Of a stretch of DNA of 64,000 nt, positions 1 to 8,300 are shown piece after piece (the stretch's first letter is position 1; the number at the start of each line of letters is the position of its first letter). The stretch lies in NCBI GenBank assembly GCA_016285835.1, contig JAEERM010000002.1, positions 17,089-81,088 on the forward strand. Direction: 5' to 3'. Source of the stretch: Fibrobacter sp. (lineage in GTDB: Bacteria; Fibrobacterota; Fibrobacteria; Fibrobacterales; Fibrobacteraceae). The translations under genes and the position numbers were made by a program. A model generated the notes under the pieces. It saw nothing but the letters and a program-made list of their open reading frames with translations, searched no databases and was not told the origin of the DNA.

Positions 1-357
1 CACGGAAAGGGCTACGCCCAGCTTGCCGCCCACCTGCCGCAACATAAAGTAGACAAACACCGTAAACGCAGCAAACGCAGCCAGCAACTCAAAAATAAAG
101 TACCAGCCCACCTTGGGGAAAATCGCATAGAATTGCTTCAAGAAATAGGCGTAGGCGCCGTTCACGAACAGCGTATGCGGATCGAATTCGCCCCCGTAAG
201 CCCCCGTAATCATCGCCGACATGAAGTAATCGTCCAGGGAGCCCCTATGGAGCCCGCAAACCGCAAGGCAAACCAGGAGGATCACCAGGTTCAAGCAAAG
301 CGCCAAAAGAAAGGAGCCATGCACAATCTTTAGCCTTGTCAAATCGCGAAACTTCAT
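1..357 (-). CDS. Polytopic membrane protein, N-terminal part (runs off window)
   Basis: This reading frame is open from an ATG at 357 to the window edge, so only the first 119 residues are seen and it is absent from the ORF track. It starts MKFRDLTRLK, followed by a hydrophobic segment at about residues 13-36. A conserved-looking stretch DDYFMSAMITGAYGG follows, then a second hydrophobic segment around residues 80-105. The layout (one helix, a short DDY-containing loop, more helices) recalls large integral membrane proteins of envelope glycan assembly, but I cannot name a family. A TATATT box lies six bases before the ATG, so the transcript may be leaderless. The C-terminal part is needed to assign function. 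Confidence 0.7.
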   Translation of the reverse strand, partial: MKFRDLTRLKIVHGSFLLALCLNLVILLVCLAVCGLHRGSLDDYFMSAMITGAYGGEFDPHTLFVNGAYAYFLKQFYAIFPKVGWYFIFELLAAFAAFTVFVYFMLRQVGGKLGVALSV

Positions 358-363
358 GTTGTA

Positions 364-371
364 AATATACC
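364..371 (-). promoter_or_regulatory. Putative -10 box, leaderless-type spacing
   Basis: On the minus strand the sequence reads GGTATATTTACAAC then ATG. TATATT is separated from the start codon by exactly six bases, so transcription would begin at or next to the ATG. No Shine-Dalgarno sequence is possible. The same arrangement recurs upstream of several other genes in this window. Confidence 0.4.
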
Positions 372-444
372 TTATACAGCCTCATGGCCTCATTGATTCT
401 GCGATAAAAATATATATATTAAGCAAGAAACAAGTGATGTTTTC

Positions 445-1512
445 ATGACTAAGGAACCTGTAGACTTTCGCATATCCCTTGCCGAAACCAATATAATCAA
501 AGGCATCGCAATATGCGCCATGCTATTCCACCACCTATTCTTTGAAACAGATACTTACGGTTTCTTCACCCAGCAGGTTGCCATAATCTGCAAAGTCTGT
601 GTTTCAATGTTCCTATTCGTTTCTGGCTATGGTCTAGCAATACAATATTCCAAGCAGGCAAAACAAATAAGTATCCCTTTGAAAATCATTTGCACCATCA
701 AATTTCTACTGAAGAGATTCCGCAAATTCTATCTCAACTATTGGGTCATTTTTGCCCTACTGGTTCCTCTTGGTGTATTTGCTTTAGGAAGACCTTTATC
801 TGTAGCCTATGGCACAGAAACCGCCATTTGGCAAAACCTTATCAAAGATATTTTCGGCATCCAAGGCGGAGACTCCTATATTATCACATGGTGGTTCAAC
901 GCACTCATTATATCGCTTTATTTGTTATTCCCAATATTATATTGGCTGATGGGAAACGGATTGATTGCAATAGGAGCACTGACACTTCTCCTGTTATGGC
1001 CAAGAGATTACATCGTCGGAAATTTCTTTTATATATTCGAATTGTGGAATTCCAACCTTATCATTTTTTCTTTTGTTTTCACATTTGGAATATTTGCAGC
1101 ACGCCACAGCGATTTGTTGAACAAAATTCTAAACAAAATCAGGGCACAAGCCGTCCTAATTCTATCATTTTTCATCTCCGTAGGGTTATGTTTTGCAAGA
1201 CAAATATGGGCAGAATGTTATGCCGACGCTATAACAATTGATGCTTTCCTCACCGTCTTTATTGCACTATCCGTCATCAGTTTTTGCCGACTGACAAAAC
1301 TACAGATAAAACCTCTTGCCTTATTAGGCAAGCACTCAATGAACATTTATCTATTTCACACATTTCTCTTAATGTATTTCTTTCCAAAATTCATGTATGG
1401 CACAAATTTTCCATTGCTAATTTTTGCCGCATTACTTGGTGAATCCCTAATCATATCGATGTTATTAGAATTCGCAAAGAAAAAACTTGGATTTTACAAG
1501 CTATATGTTTAG
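445..1512 (+). CDS. Acyltransferase family 3 (OafA-like) membrane protein
   Basis: The product is a 355-residue polytopic membrane protein of the acyltransferase-3 family, which transfers acetyl or other acyl groups to surface polysaccharides or lipids. The N-terminal IIKGIAICAMLFHHL matches the family's first helix with its conserved His. It is followed by many hydrophobic segments and a late GKHSMNIYLFHTFLL stretch, also typical. Length is normal for the family. The ATG at 445 follows an AT-rich region with a TATATT box near 414-419. The 3' end overlaps the next gene, a sulfatase-fold phosphotransferase, suggesting joint modification of a surface glycan. Base composition is clearly more AT-rich than the flanking housekeeping genes. 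The substrate is unknown. Confidence 0.85.
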   Translation: MTKEPVDFRISLAETNIIKGIAICAMLFHHLFFETDTYGFFTQQVAIICKVCVSMFLFVSGYGLAIQYSKQAKQISIPLKIICTIKFLLKRFRKFYLNYWVIFALLVPLGVFALGRPLSVAYGTETAIWQNLIKDIFGIQGGDSYIITWWFNALIISLYLLFPILYWLMGNGLIAIGALTLLLLWPRDYIVGNFFYIFELWNSNLIIFSFVFTFGIFAARHSDLLNKILNKIRAQAVLILSFFISVGLCFARQIWAECYADAITIDAFLTVFIALSVISFCRLTKLQIKPLALLGKHSMNIYLFHTFLLMYFFPKFMYGTNFPLLIFAALLGESLIISMLLEFAKKKLGFYKLYV

Positions 1513-2995
1513 AAAGATAATCCCTCCCATATCTTTATTCTTTTTTCTCTTTATAGAAATCTTTCTCATAAAGGCGATTCCCGTCTTGAAAGAGACTTTC
1601 CCTCTTGAAAATACAGAAGCGGTCCTTTTTACGCTATCTCAAAACATTGAGGGCAGTCGTGATTTCGTCGTCACGCTCTTCATAGGGATTCTAAAAGATT
1701 CGCTCATAACAACCGCGGCAATCGTCTCTTTATTTTCAATATTTTTCTTAATCATAAGAAAACTTTTTCACTACACGAAGCTTTCTAAAATTTCATACAA
1801 TCGTTTGATTCTTTTCGTCAATCTAGTTACAATCGTATGGTTTGCCTACACCGCCTATACACAACTACCTATTATAGACTATTATTTGAAATGGCAAAAT
1901 CTCGATGCAAAATCAGAGCATTCTGAATTTTATGCAAAAGAATACATCGATCCAGATTCAGTACAAATTGGATTTAAGGAGAAGCGTAATTTAATACTCA
2001 TTTTCCTTGAATCAATGGAATACAACTTCCAGGATTCAGCAAATGGGGGAAATTTATCCGAGAATTTAATTCCCGAAATTACAGAATACATCAAAAACGA
2101 GCAAAGTTTTATTCCCGGTGGCACACAAGCTTGGGGCATGGGATGGACAATGGCCGATGCAGTGGCCAAGACTTGCGGTATTCCTCTTACACTCCCTCCA
2201 AGTATTAGCGGATCATTTAAGCCAATGAAATCGTTCCTACCTGGAGCAACATGTCTGACAGATATTCTAATTCGCAACGATTATAATGTTGTCGTTTCAA
2301 AAGGTGCGAATATAAAATTTTCAGGAATGGACGATTTTTTGCACACGCACTCTTCTCCACAAGCTCTTGGATTACAGGAACACCGAAAAAAAGATTATGT
2401 AAAAAAAGAGGGCGTCCGAGACCAACTACATTACGAGCTAGTCAAAGAACAAATTAGCCACCTCGCAAAGCAGAATAAACCTTGGGCAATATGGTTCTTC
2501 ACAGTCGACACACATACTCCTTATGGCTACTTAGATCCAGAATGTTTCACAAATCAAAGCATCACAAAAGAGGAGCAATTTCCTTATGTTGTAAAATGCG
2601 CATCAAAACAACTTAAGTCTTTTATAGACTGGGCAAAAACCAACGACTGGTATAACCAAACCACAATTGCCGTCATGGGAGACCACGCCGCCATGGCAGA
2701 ACCGGAAATTATTGGATTCAAAGATCTTAATCTAATACACTATTGGCTTGATTTTTTCATCAACTCAGCCCAAACAACTGAGACATACAAAAGGCTCTTC
2801 ACATCATTAGATTTTTTTCCAACTATTCTTGAATCAATAGGAGCAGAGATTTCCGGTAGAGCTCTTGGACTTGGAAGATCCCTTTATTCATCAACGCCAA
2901 CCCTTCTCGAAAAATATGGTCTTGATTCTTTGAACGCAGCTTTAAAAAAGAAAAGCATTGAATACGACTATTTCTTGTATTTTGACAAGAAATAG
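1505..2995 (+). CDS. LTA synthase/OpgB-like sulfatase-fold phosphotransferase
   Basis: This membrane-anchored alkaline-phosphatase-superfamily enzyme resembles lipoteichoic acid synthase and phosphoglycerol transferase I (OpgB), which move phosphoglycerol or phosphoethanolamine onto glycans. About four hydrophobic segments occupy the first 130 residues, then an extracytoplasmic sulfatase domain. Visible marks are ILIFLESMEYN (metal-binding Glu), KTCGIP with the expected nucleophile region, WFFTVDTHTPYG and AVMGDHAAM (late metal Asp-His). The ORF track starts at a TTG (1487). The ATG at 1505, giving an 8-base overlap with the acyltransferase, is more likely and yields 496 residues. The two genes are probably translationally coupled. 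An 18-bp perfect inverted repeat spans the stop codon. The exact substrate cannot be told. Confidence 0.8.
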   Translation: MFRKIIPPISLFFFLFIEIFLIKAIPVLKETFPLENTEAVLFTLSQNIEGSRDFVVTLFIGILKDSLITTAAIVSLFSIFFLIIRKLFHYTKLSKISYNRLILFVNLVTIVWFAYTAYTQLPIIDYYLKWQNLDAKSEHSEFYAKEYIDPDSVQIGFKEKRNLILIFLESMEYNFQDSANGGNLSENLIPEITEYIKNEQSFIPGGTQAWGMGWTMADAVAKTCGIPLTLPPSISGSFKPMKSFLPGATCLTDILIRNDYNVVVSKGANIKFSGMDDFLHTHSSPQALGLQEHRKKDYVKKEGVRDQLHYELVKEQISHLAKQNKPWAIWFFTVDTHTPYGYLDPECFTNQSITKEEQFPYVVKCASKQLKSFIDWAKTNDWYNQTTIAVMGDHAAMAEPEIIGFKDLNLIHYWLDFFINSAQTTETYKRLFTSLDFFPTILESIGAEISGRALGLGRSLYSSTPTLLEKYGLDSLNAALKKKSIEYDYFLYFDKK

Positions 2996-3002
2996 TCGTA
3001 TT
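2961..3002 (+). repeat. 18-bp perfect inverted repeat across stop codon
   Basis: AATACGACTATTTCTTGT (2961-2978) and its exact complement at 2985-3002 are separated by six bases. The repeat includes the last coding triplets and the TAG stop of the sulfatase gene. The right arm is not followed by a T-run, so this is not a classical intrinsic terminator. It could stabilise mRNA, slow ribosomes or be a recombination scar. Confidence 0.8.
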
Positions 3003-3110
3003 GTCAAACAAAAGAACAACTGGGCAAGCAGGACGAAAGCAAGATTAACTCTATGTCATGGAAACGGATTGCCATTGCCGTGATTTTTTTAGAATCTTGA
3101 CAAACTATAC

Positions 3111-3145
3111 AAAAAAAAGAGACGGAAAATCCGTCTCCTTTTTTT
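3111..3145 (-). terminator. Bidirectional intrinsic terminator
   Basis: The stem GAGACGGA/TCCGTCTC has a 3-base loop, with an eight-base A-run on the left and a seven-base T-run on the right. It can therefore terminate the minus-strand pilin gene ending at 3158 and also the plus-strand sulfatase transcript. Confidence 0.85.
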
Positions 3146-3157
3146 GTATTCGCTAAA

Positions 3158-3634
3158 TTACTTCACGAGCTTGTTGAAAGCCGGAGTCAAAGCAAGGCAC
3201 TTGGCTTCCATGGTAGAACCTGCTGTTGTATGGACTTCGCCTGCGTTAGCCTGAGTTGCAGATGCTACAGTAGCTTCCAGATTCCATGTTTTGTTTGCAG
3301 CGCAATCATCCAACTTGTGGAGAGCCTTTGCCTGCCAGGTACCCTTGGTGCCGGAAACTCCACCAGTATATTCAAACTCGTTGGATGTGTACTTTGCACT
3401 ATTGGACTTCGTACCCGGAGCGGTGTAACCAATCTGGCCCCAGTCACCAACAGTGTAGTTTTCAGAGCCGTAAGCTTCCATCATATTGATCCAGGTACCG
3501 GCGGCGGTCGGAACTTCCGAAGCCTTGGACTTGGCGATCATGCCGAACAGTTTCGGCACAGCGACGGCAGCCAGGATGCCCATGATAACAATCACGACCA
3601 TCAATTCGATAAGGGTAAAACCTTGTTTCTTCAT
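3158..3634 (-). CDS. Type IV pilin-like protein (major pilin candidate)
   Basis: The 158-residue prepilin has a class III signal MKKQG|FTLIELMVVIVIMG. The basic leader ends in Gly, cleavage falls before Phe, Glu sits at mature position 5, and a hydrophobic assembly helix continues to about residue 28. A short globular domain with two Cys (about 110 and 146) follows, as expected of a PilA/PulG-type pilin. An AAGGAG ribosome site lies eight bases before the ATG, and a TTGCTT/TATATT promoter lies about 65-90 bases upstream. It is monocistronic with its own terminator. This arrangement suits an abundant structural subunit, but abundance is inferred. It is related to the divergent pilin at 3963-4481 in its first 40 residues and general plan. 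Confidence 0.9.
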   Translation of the reverse strand: MKKQGFTLIELMVVIVIMGILAAVAVPKLFGMIAKSKASEVPTAAGTWINMMEAYGSENYTVGDWGQIGYTAPGTKSNSAKYTSNEFEYTGGVSGTKGTWQAKALHKLDDCAANKTWNLEATVASATQANAGEVHTTAGSTMEAKCLALTPAFNKLVK

Positions 3635-3650
3635 AGTGTACTCCTTGTTG

Positions 3651-3661
3651 TTTGTGACACA
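3651..3661 (-). promoter_or_regulatory. TGTGTCACAAA element in pilin leader
   Basis: This 11-base sequence reads TGTGTCACAAA on the minus strand, 17 bases before the pilin ATG. It is found again at 3751-3761 and, in the same orientation as that copy, at 37593-37603 upstream of pilus operon III. A role as regulator binding site is inferred only from this recurrence. Confidence 0.35.
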
Positions 3662-3696
3662 CTTGTTTTGGGCATCATTGCCCGTTTACTTCCATA

Positions 3697-3724
3697 AATA
3701 TACCATCTTTTTTCTCAAAAGCAA
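3697..3724 (-). promoter_or_regulatory. Promoter of minus-strand pilin gene
   Basis: The -35 TTGCTT (3719-3724) and -10 TATATT (3697-3702) are spaced by 16 bases on the minus strand. The leader downstream contains a small hairpin, GGGCA-N4-TGCCC (3670-3683), and then the AAGGAG site. The 3635-3962 interval holds no gene. It contains this promoter, two TGTGTCACAAA elements, an AT-rich stretch and the palindrome at 3891-3907. Confidence 0.55.
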
Positions 3725-3750
3725 CACTTCTGTCAAATTTTTGTCACGAA

Positions 3751-3761
3751 TGTGTCACAAA
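3751..3761 (+). promoter_or_regulatory. TGTGTCACAAA element between divergent pilins
   Basis: This is the second copy of the 11-base element, upstream of the -35 box of the minus-strand pilin and between the two divergent pilin genes. A partial relative, TTGTCACGAA, lies directly before it. Confidence 0.35.
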
Positions 3762-3890
3762 ACACACTCGCCAGGCAAAAATGGCACTTTTGCGACCAAA
3801 AACAGCTCCTCATGGACTGTTGGATGTTCTATATATAGTAAATTTTTTTTAAAAAAATCGTATTTTTCCTCAATTTTTTTCACTTTTTTT

Positions 3891-3907
3891 TATTCCACCT
3901 TGGAATA
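3891..3907 (+). promoter_or_regulatory. Palindrome TATTCCA-CCT-TGGAATA
   Basis: A perfect 7-bp inverted repeat with a 3-base spacer lies about 55 bases before the ATG of the plus-strand pilin, in a T-rich region. Its size and place suit an operator or a short leader hairpin. No regulator can be named. Confidence 0.4.
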
Positions 3908-3962
3908 ATCAGCCTTTATTGCTAGTTTTTTTTTACAGAGTTTAAAAACCACGGGATTGGTT

Positions 3963-4481
3963 ATGAATTTTAGCACCAAAAATAGAGGATTCACGCTCAT
4001 AGAGCTTATGGTGGCCATTCTTATAACAGGCTTTCTCGCCGCCGTTGCCATACCCAAGGTTTTCGGACAAGTAGCAAAGGCACGAGCAAGTGAGCTCTAT
4101 TCAGCAGCAGGCAGTTACATTCACCTGCAAGATTCGTACAACATTCAGTTCCATGACAGCATCGGAACCTGGATTTCTATCGGGTACAAGCCGCCCGTCA
4201 GCAATAATTTCAAGTACTTTGAAGACAACACAGAAGGCGGAATAACAACAGCTACAGCGATATCCATTGATGTCGGCGAAACTGCCGGATGGAAAGCACA
4301 GAACATCAGCGATCTCAACGACTGCAATGCACAAAATTCTTGGCAACTGGATGTTTCCAAGTCCGCAAATAACGCATACAACATTGTGTACAAAGTTCTC
4401 ATCAGCGCTGTTGAATGCGAAGCACTCACCGCCAAGTTTGACGGGCTCGACACCTACAACAAAATCACCGCCACACCGTAG
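3963..4481 (+). CDS. Type IV pilin-like protein, second copy
   Basis: This is a prepilin of 172 residues when started at the ATG at 3963. The track begins two codons earlier at a TTG. The leader MNFSTKNRG|FTLIELMVAILITG has the Gly/Phe cleavage site and Glu5, and the assembly helix continues through FLAAVAIPKVFG. The globular domain has two Cys near its C-terminal half. The helix end AVAIPKVFGQVAKARASEL closely parallels AVAVPKLFGMIAKSKASEV of the divergent pilin at 3158-3634, so the two are paralogues. No intrinsic terminator with a T-run on the plus strand is seen. The hairpin at 4511-4540 follows it. It may be an alternative major pilin or a minor one. Confidence 0.88.
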   Translation: MNFSTKNRGFTLIELMVAILITGFLAAVAIPKVFGQVAKARASELYSAAGSYIHLQDSYNIQFHDSIGTWISIGYKPPVSNNFKYFEDNTEGGITTATAISIDVGETAGWKAQNISDLNDCNAQNSWQLDVSKSANNAYNIVYKVLISAVECEALTAKFDGLDTYNKITATP

Positions 4482-4510
4482 ACAGTTCACAATAAAGGCA
4501 TTACAAAACA

Positions 4511-4540
4511 AACGGGCCGGGTCAAATGAACCGGTCCGTT
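4511..4540 (-). terminator. Hairpin repeat copy 1 (terminator-like)
   Basis: This is one of three copies of a 28-bp sequence beginning AACGGGCCGGGTCAAATGAA. Read on the minus strand it folds into a long stem with one mismatch and is followed by TTTGTTTTG. It therefore terminates minus-strand reading after the fragment at 4557-4871. The other copies are at 4921 and 5333. Confidence 0.7.
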
Positions 4541-4556
4541 GTCGCTATAGATACCA

Positions 4557-4871
4557 CTATTTAATTGCCGCCGCCCCGACAATAATCTCTTCGGGAACGC
4601 CCATTGAACGGAGGAAGTCCATCCGCTTGGCAGCCCGGTCATCGGCTCTTTTTTCGGCTGCGGCTTCGCCCTCGGCGCGTCCTTCGGCACGGGAACGTTT
4701 CTTCTCGACGTATAATTCGTAGTTTCGGTCGCTCATGTTCTTTGCCTCGCTTATAAGGAAGTCCTCTGTAAAAATACTCAATTTCGCACATTCGTGCAAG
4801 TGGGCAAACATCGAGCCTTCCGGCACGGGGAGCGGCTGTTCATTGTGAGTTTCATTGATGTCGATAAGCAT
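4557..4871 (-). pseudogene. C-terminal remnant of PD-(D/E)XK nuclease-family transposase
   Basis: The 104-codon frame lacks any nuclease core. It begins MLIDINETHNEQ and continues with a helical segment LSIFTEDFLISEAKNMSDRN, then a charged Arg/Ala/Glu-rich coiled part. It ends FLRSMGVPEEIIVGAAAIK. That end matches YLRSMGVSEEIIAGAAAIE, the C-terminus of the intact gene at 26463-27431, identifying it as a truncated relative of that family. A 149-bp stretch (4681-4829) is nearly identical to 5088-5236 in the neighbouring remnant. It sits between two copies of the same terminator hairpin. Expression and function are unlikely. Confidence 0.7.
4681..4829 (-). repeat. 149-bp repeat, copy 1
   Basis: This is nearly identical to 5088-5236 (offset 407 bp, only a few substitutions). 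It codes the HECAKLSIFTEDFLISEAKN part of both nuclease remnants and marks a tandem duplication. Confidence 0.85.
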
Positions 4872-4920
4872 TGCCGCATGCTGTTACTCGATTTTATCCT
4901 GAAAAAAATCACAATACAAT

Positions 4921-4950
4921 AACGGGCCGGGTCAAATGAACCGGTCCGCA
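4921..4950 (-). terminator. Hairpin repeat copy 2 (terminator-like)
   Basis: This is the second copy of the 28-bp hairpin, lying between the two nuclease remnants. The flanking sequence on its left (GATTTTATCCTGAAAAAAAT) resembles that left of copy 3, showing that a unit of remnant plus hairpin was duplicated. Confidence 0.65.
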
Positions 4951-4984
4951 TTTTTTTTGAACATTCCCAAATTAACTATAGAAA

Positions 4985-5347
4985 TCAAGGTTGCTTTGCA
5001 GCCATTGCGGCAAGCCGCGCCTGCACCTCGGCAATCTGCTCCGCGGGGAAGTTCATGTCTTTCATGACGCCTAGGACATTAGCTTCGCCTTCGGCACGGG
5101 AACGTTTCTTCTCGACGTATAATTCGTAGTTTCGGTCGCTCATGTTCTTCGCCTCGCTTATAAGGAAGTCCTCTGTAAAAATACTCAATTTTGCGCATTC
5201 GTGCAAGTGGGCAAACATCGAGTCTTCCGGCACGGGAACGCGCCCGCTGCGCAAACGGAATTTGCTTCCGCCTGTACTATAAGACGTTCTAAATGACGAT
5301 TTTATCCTCAAAAAAATTTTCACAAAACAGCAAACGGGCCGGGTCAA
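4985..5347 (-). pseudogene. Second nuclease-family remnant with fused leader
   Basis: This 120-codon frame is not a plausible intact protein. Its middle (5088-5236) repeats the neighbouring remnant. Its upstream part (about 5234-5285) resembles the untranslated leader of the intact nuclease gene, seen at about 27450-27495 (shared ACGCGCCCGCTGCGCA and CCGCCTGTAC). An internal deletion has therefore joined the leader directly to the C-terminal region. Its own C-terminus (NFPAEQIAEVQARLAAMAAKQP) differs from the first remnant. The start of the frame lies inside hairpin copy 3, so the reading there is meaningless. Confidence 0.65.
5088..5236 (-). repeat. 149-bp repeat, copy 2
   Basis: This is the partner of 4681-4829, with near identity along its whole length. 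Confidence 0.85.
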
Positions 5348-5362
5348 ATGAACCGGTCCGTT
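5333..5362 (-). terminator. Hairpin repeat copy 3, terminator of giant-pilin operon I
   Basis: This third copy of the 28-bp hairpin lies 23 bases after the stop codon of the giant pilin gene and is followed on the minus strand by TTTGCTGTTTTG. It is placed as that operon's natural terminator and is probably the parent of copies 1 and 2. Confidence 0.7.
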
Positions 5363-5384
5363 GTTGAATTGTTCTTATCGTTTG

Positions 5385-8300
5385 TTAGGGATTTTCTTCG
5401 GATTCGTCCTTTACTTCATAAGTGACGGAGCAGAGGAGCTCACTTCCCCACAGATTGTAGGTGTACGTTCCCGGAGTTGTGGGCACGTAGGCATCCAGGT
5501 CCACGAACCCGTCCGCTGACCAGGAACCAGTACTCACCGTGTTGCCATAGGGCGTCCCGTTGTCATTACGGTTCAACGAGACACTGTATATTGTCTCACC
5601 GGTGTTCTTGTTCTTAGTCTTGAAGCGGCCATTCTCAATGTAGCAATCGGCTTTAATTTCAGCCGGTGCTGTATATTCGTAGTTCACGGAGCAAGCTTCC
5701 TTGCCATTGATGCTCAGCACGAGTACATACTGCCCACTGACCGTAATAGCCGGCAAATGTTCACGGAAGGACGTCGTCGAAGAAGACGTACTCTTCGCCT
5801 GACCAATGACATTGCCCAAGTAATCCGTATACCAAAGTTTCACAGAGCTGTTTCCACCAGAAGGCAGAGAAAGGTCGGCCGTGAAGGTACTGTCGGAGAA
5901 GTCAATAGCGCAATTGGTCGCTTCGCCGTCTTGCCCATCCTTGAAGGTGACCGAGGCTTCGCATGTAAGGCCACCGTATTCCAGTATGTACTGGTAGGTC
6001 CCGGCCTTAGTGTTGATGTTGGGCATCCAGCTTGCCACGAGTCCGTCATCTCGGTAATTCAAGGTAACAGGGGCCTCGCCACCCACAGTCGCAATCACAG
6101 AGCACCCACCTAGCGGACAGTTGGTAATGCTGTAATTGATGGCAGGCATTTCATCGCCCGCGACAAGTTCACCATGTGTCGAAACGCTACAAGTAAATTC
6201 GTTCCTGGACAGCACCACAGGATCCGTTGTGCAAGTCGTTTTCTGGCTCTTATTGTCCTTGGCGGTCGTAGTCACTGTAAAGGTATAGCTACGCTGCAAG
6301 TCACCGCTGTTATTCAAGTTTTTATAGACGTCAACAGCAGGAATGTAGAATACACCATCCGACGGGCAATCCTTTTCGGCGGTTCCGTATTTTTCAGAGC
6401 CATCCACCTTACAAACTGCAGCGCTCGCATTAGTTATCGTCGAGTGGACAACAAAACGGTCTCCTTCAATTTGCGCAGAGCATCCCAAAACGCCCACCGT
6501 ATTCGGGCAAGAACTGGTGAGGCCCGAGAGGGTGAAGGCATGGGCACTGCTGAATTCAATGGAAACGACTTTTTCAGGGTCAAATTCCTGCATGTCGGCC
6601 ATCAGGTTCACATCGCGGTTGAATCTCCCGTTTCCGTTAATCTGGAATTCCTGCGATAGTCGGCCATTTGCATCCTTCATAATCATCGAAATTGTCGGAG
6701 CAATACCGCTGTTCGGGTCTTCGGGAAGGCCAGACACATCTCCACTCATCGTAGAGGAGCGGAGGTTGGCGATGCCGCCAGAAACAGAAACCATGCAACT
6801 CGTCTGGTTGACGCAAGCATCTGTCGAGAAAGAGACATCCTGAGCACATTCCGTGATATCACCCACCATGAAACGGCCGCAACTGGCCGTATACAAATGG
6901 CCATTGCCTCCGCTGCCACTGCAATCTACAGTCACACTCGCCTCACGGACAGAGCCATAGACGGCCGATCCATTGTAGTTGTAGGTCTTCGACATACCAT
7001 GGAGCCCTGCAACACCAAATGTGTATGTCGAATTCTTGAGTGTATTCGCAGATTTTCCGGTCACATAGTAGGGGCCATCATCGGTATTAAAGTTACAAGA
7101 AGAGCAATGCGTCGTTCCATCAAGCCACGGATCGCAGCGATTCGTGAGCAAATTGTCATCGAGATCGCAACCATTATAGTGGTACGACAGAGTGCAGCCA
7201 TCGTGCATTTTCGTCGGATCCGTCGGATCATTGAACCACTTGGACAAACCGACCCACGGGGTAGTTTCTTCGTTCAGAGGCAGGATGCCGCCCAAGTAAT
7301 TCGTGGCGAAGGAACACGTGACCTTGGGAATATCAAAGCAATCCTGACCATACCAGTCATTCGATTCCCAGCCCAAGTTATACACCTTGAAGCAGTCTTC
7401 TGCAAGGCTCAGCCCCACAAACTGCCCGTAACTCGCCGGGATGGTCAGCGGGAGCGATACGGTAGAACGCACCCAAGAAGAGCCGTTCTTATAGCTCAAC
7501 TCGATAACCGCATTATCACCGCGGACATCAACATTGACATTGAATGCCGTATTGGCGAACTCAGAACTGGTCAAGCGGATTCCAAAGGGTTTCTCGGCAC
7601 TGCAATGCGCTTTGCTCACATTATTAATCCCAGTACCATCACCTTCGCACATCCTAGCAACCACGCTGAAATTCCCGGATTCTTGTATTCCATAAATACT
7701 CAGAATAGAATATTCACCGGCATTGTCGCTAGAGCGCAAGATAAATCCGCTGTTCATCAAGGAATTTTTCTTATTGCCTTGCATTGCACAAGATTTGAAA
7801 CGGGACATCAGGAGCCCATGGCCTCCCGCCTCGGCCCTGTTGAGTAGATAAGTCACAGTAGCATTGCTGCTGTTCCCGTTACCGGAGCCAGAATAGTAAA
7901 TCGCATCGGCATCTCTAGAAATCTCCGCATAATTGTGCCCGCTATTCGTGCGAGGCACGAGCCAGTGAGATTCAGGACGTAAACCGTCGCCCTTGACGCT
8001 GCAACTATTCTTTTTGCCGGTAGAAGTACACTTGTCAATACATTCACGGCTACTCGTCGCCGAGCACCAACCCGATTCCGTATCCTTGAAATCGGTATAG
8101 AAACAATGGTTTTTGTTCTTGTTGAACACGGCATGCACCAAGGTATCTCTCACAGCCAGAATTTTGAGTGTTTGATCACTCGAGGCACTATAGACCTCTC
8201 CCGTCGAGGCACTCTTTATGAATTGCCATTGGCTAAATTCATCGTTTCCATTTTCCTCATATTCCAAGAACACACTATCACCCGCGAACATGGGTATTTC

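Noticed and set aside
3053-3100. 15-codon ORF MSWKRIAIAVIFLES after the sulfatase gene
   Set aside because: It has no ribosome site and no partner. It could be the stump of a lost gene but is too short to support.
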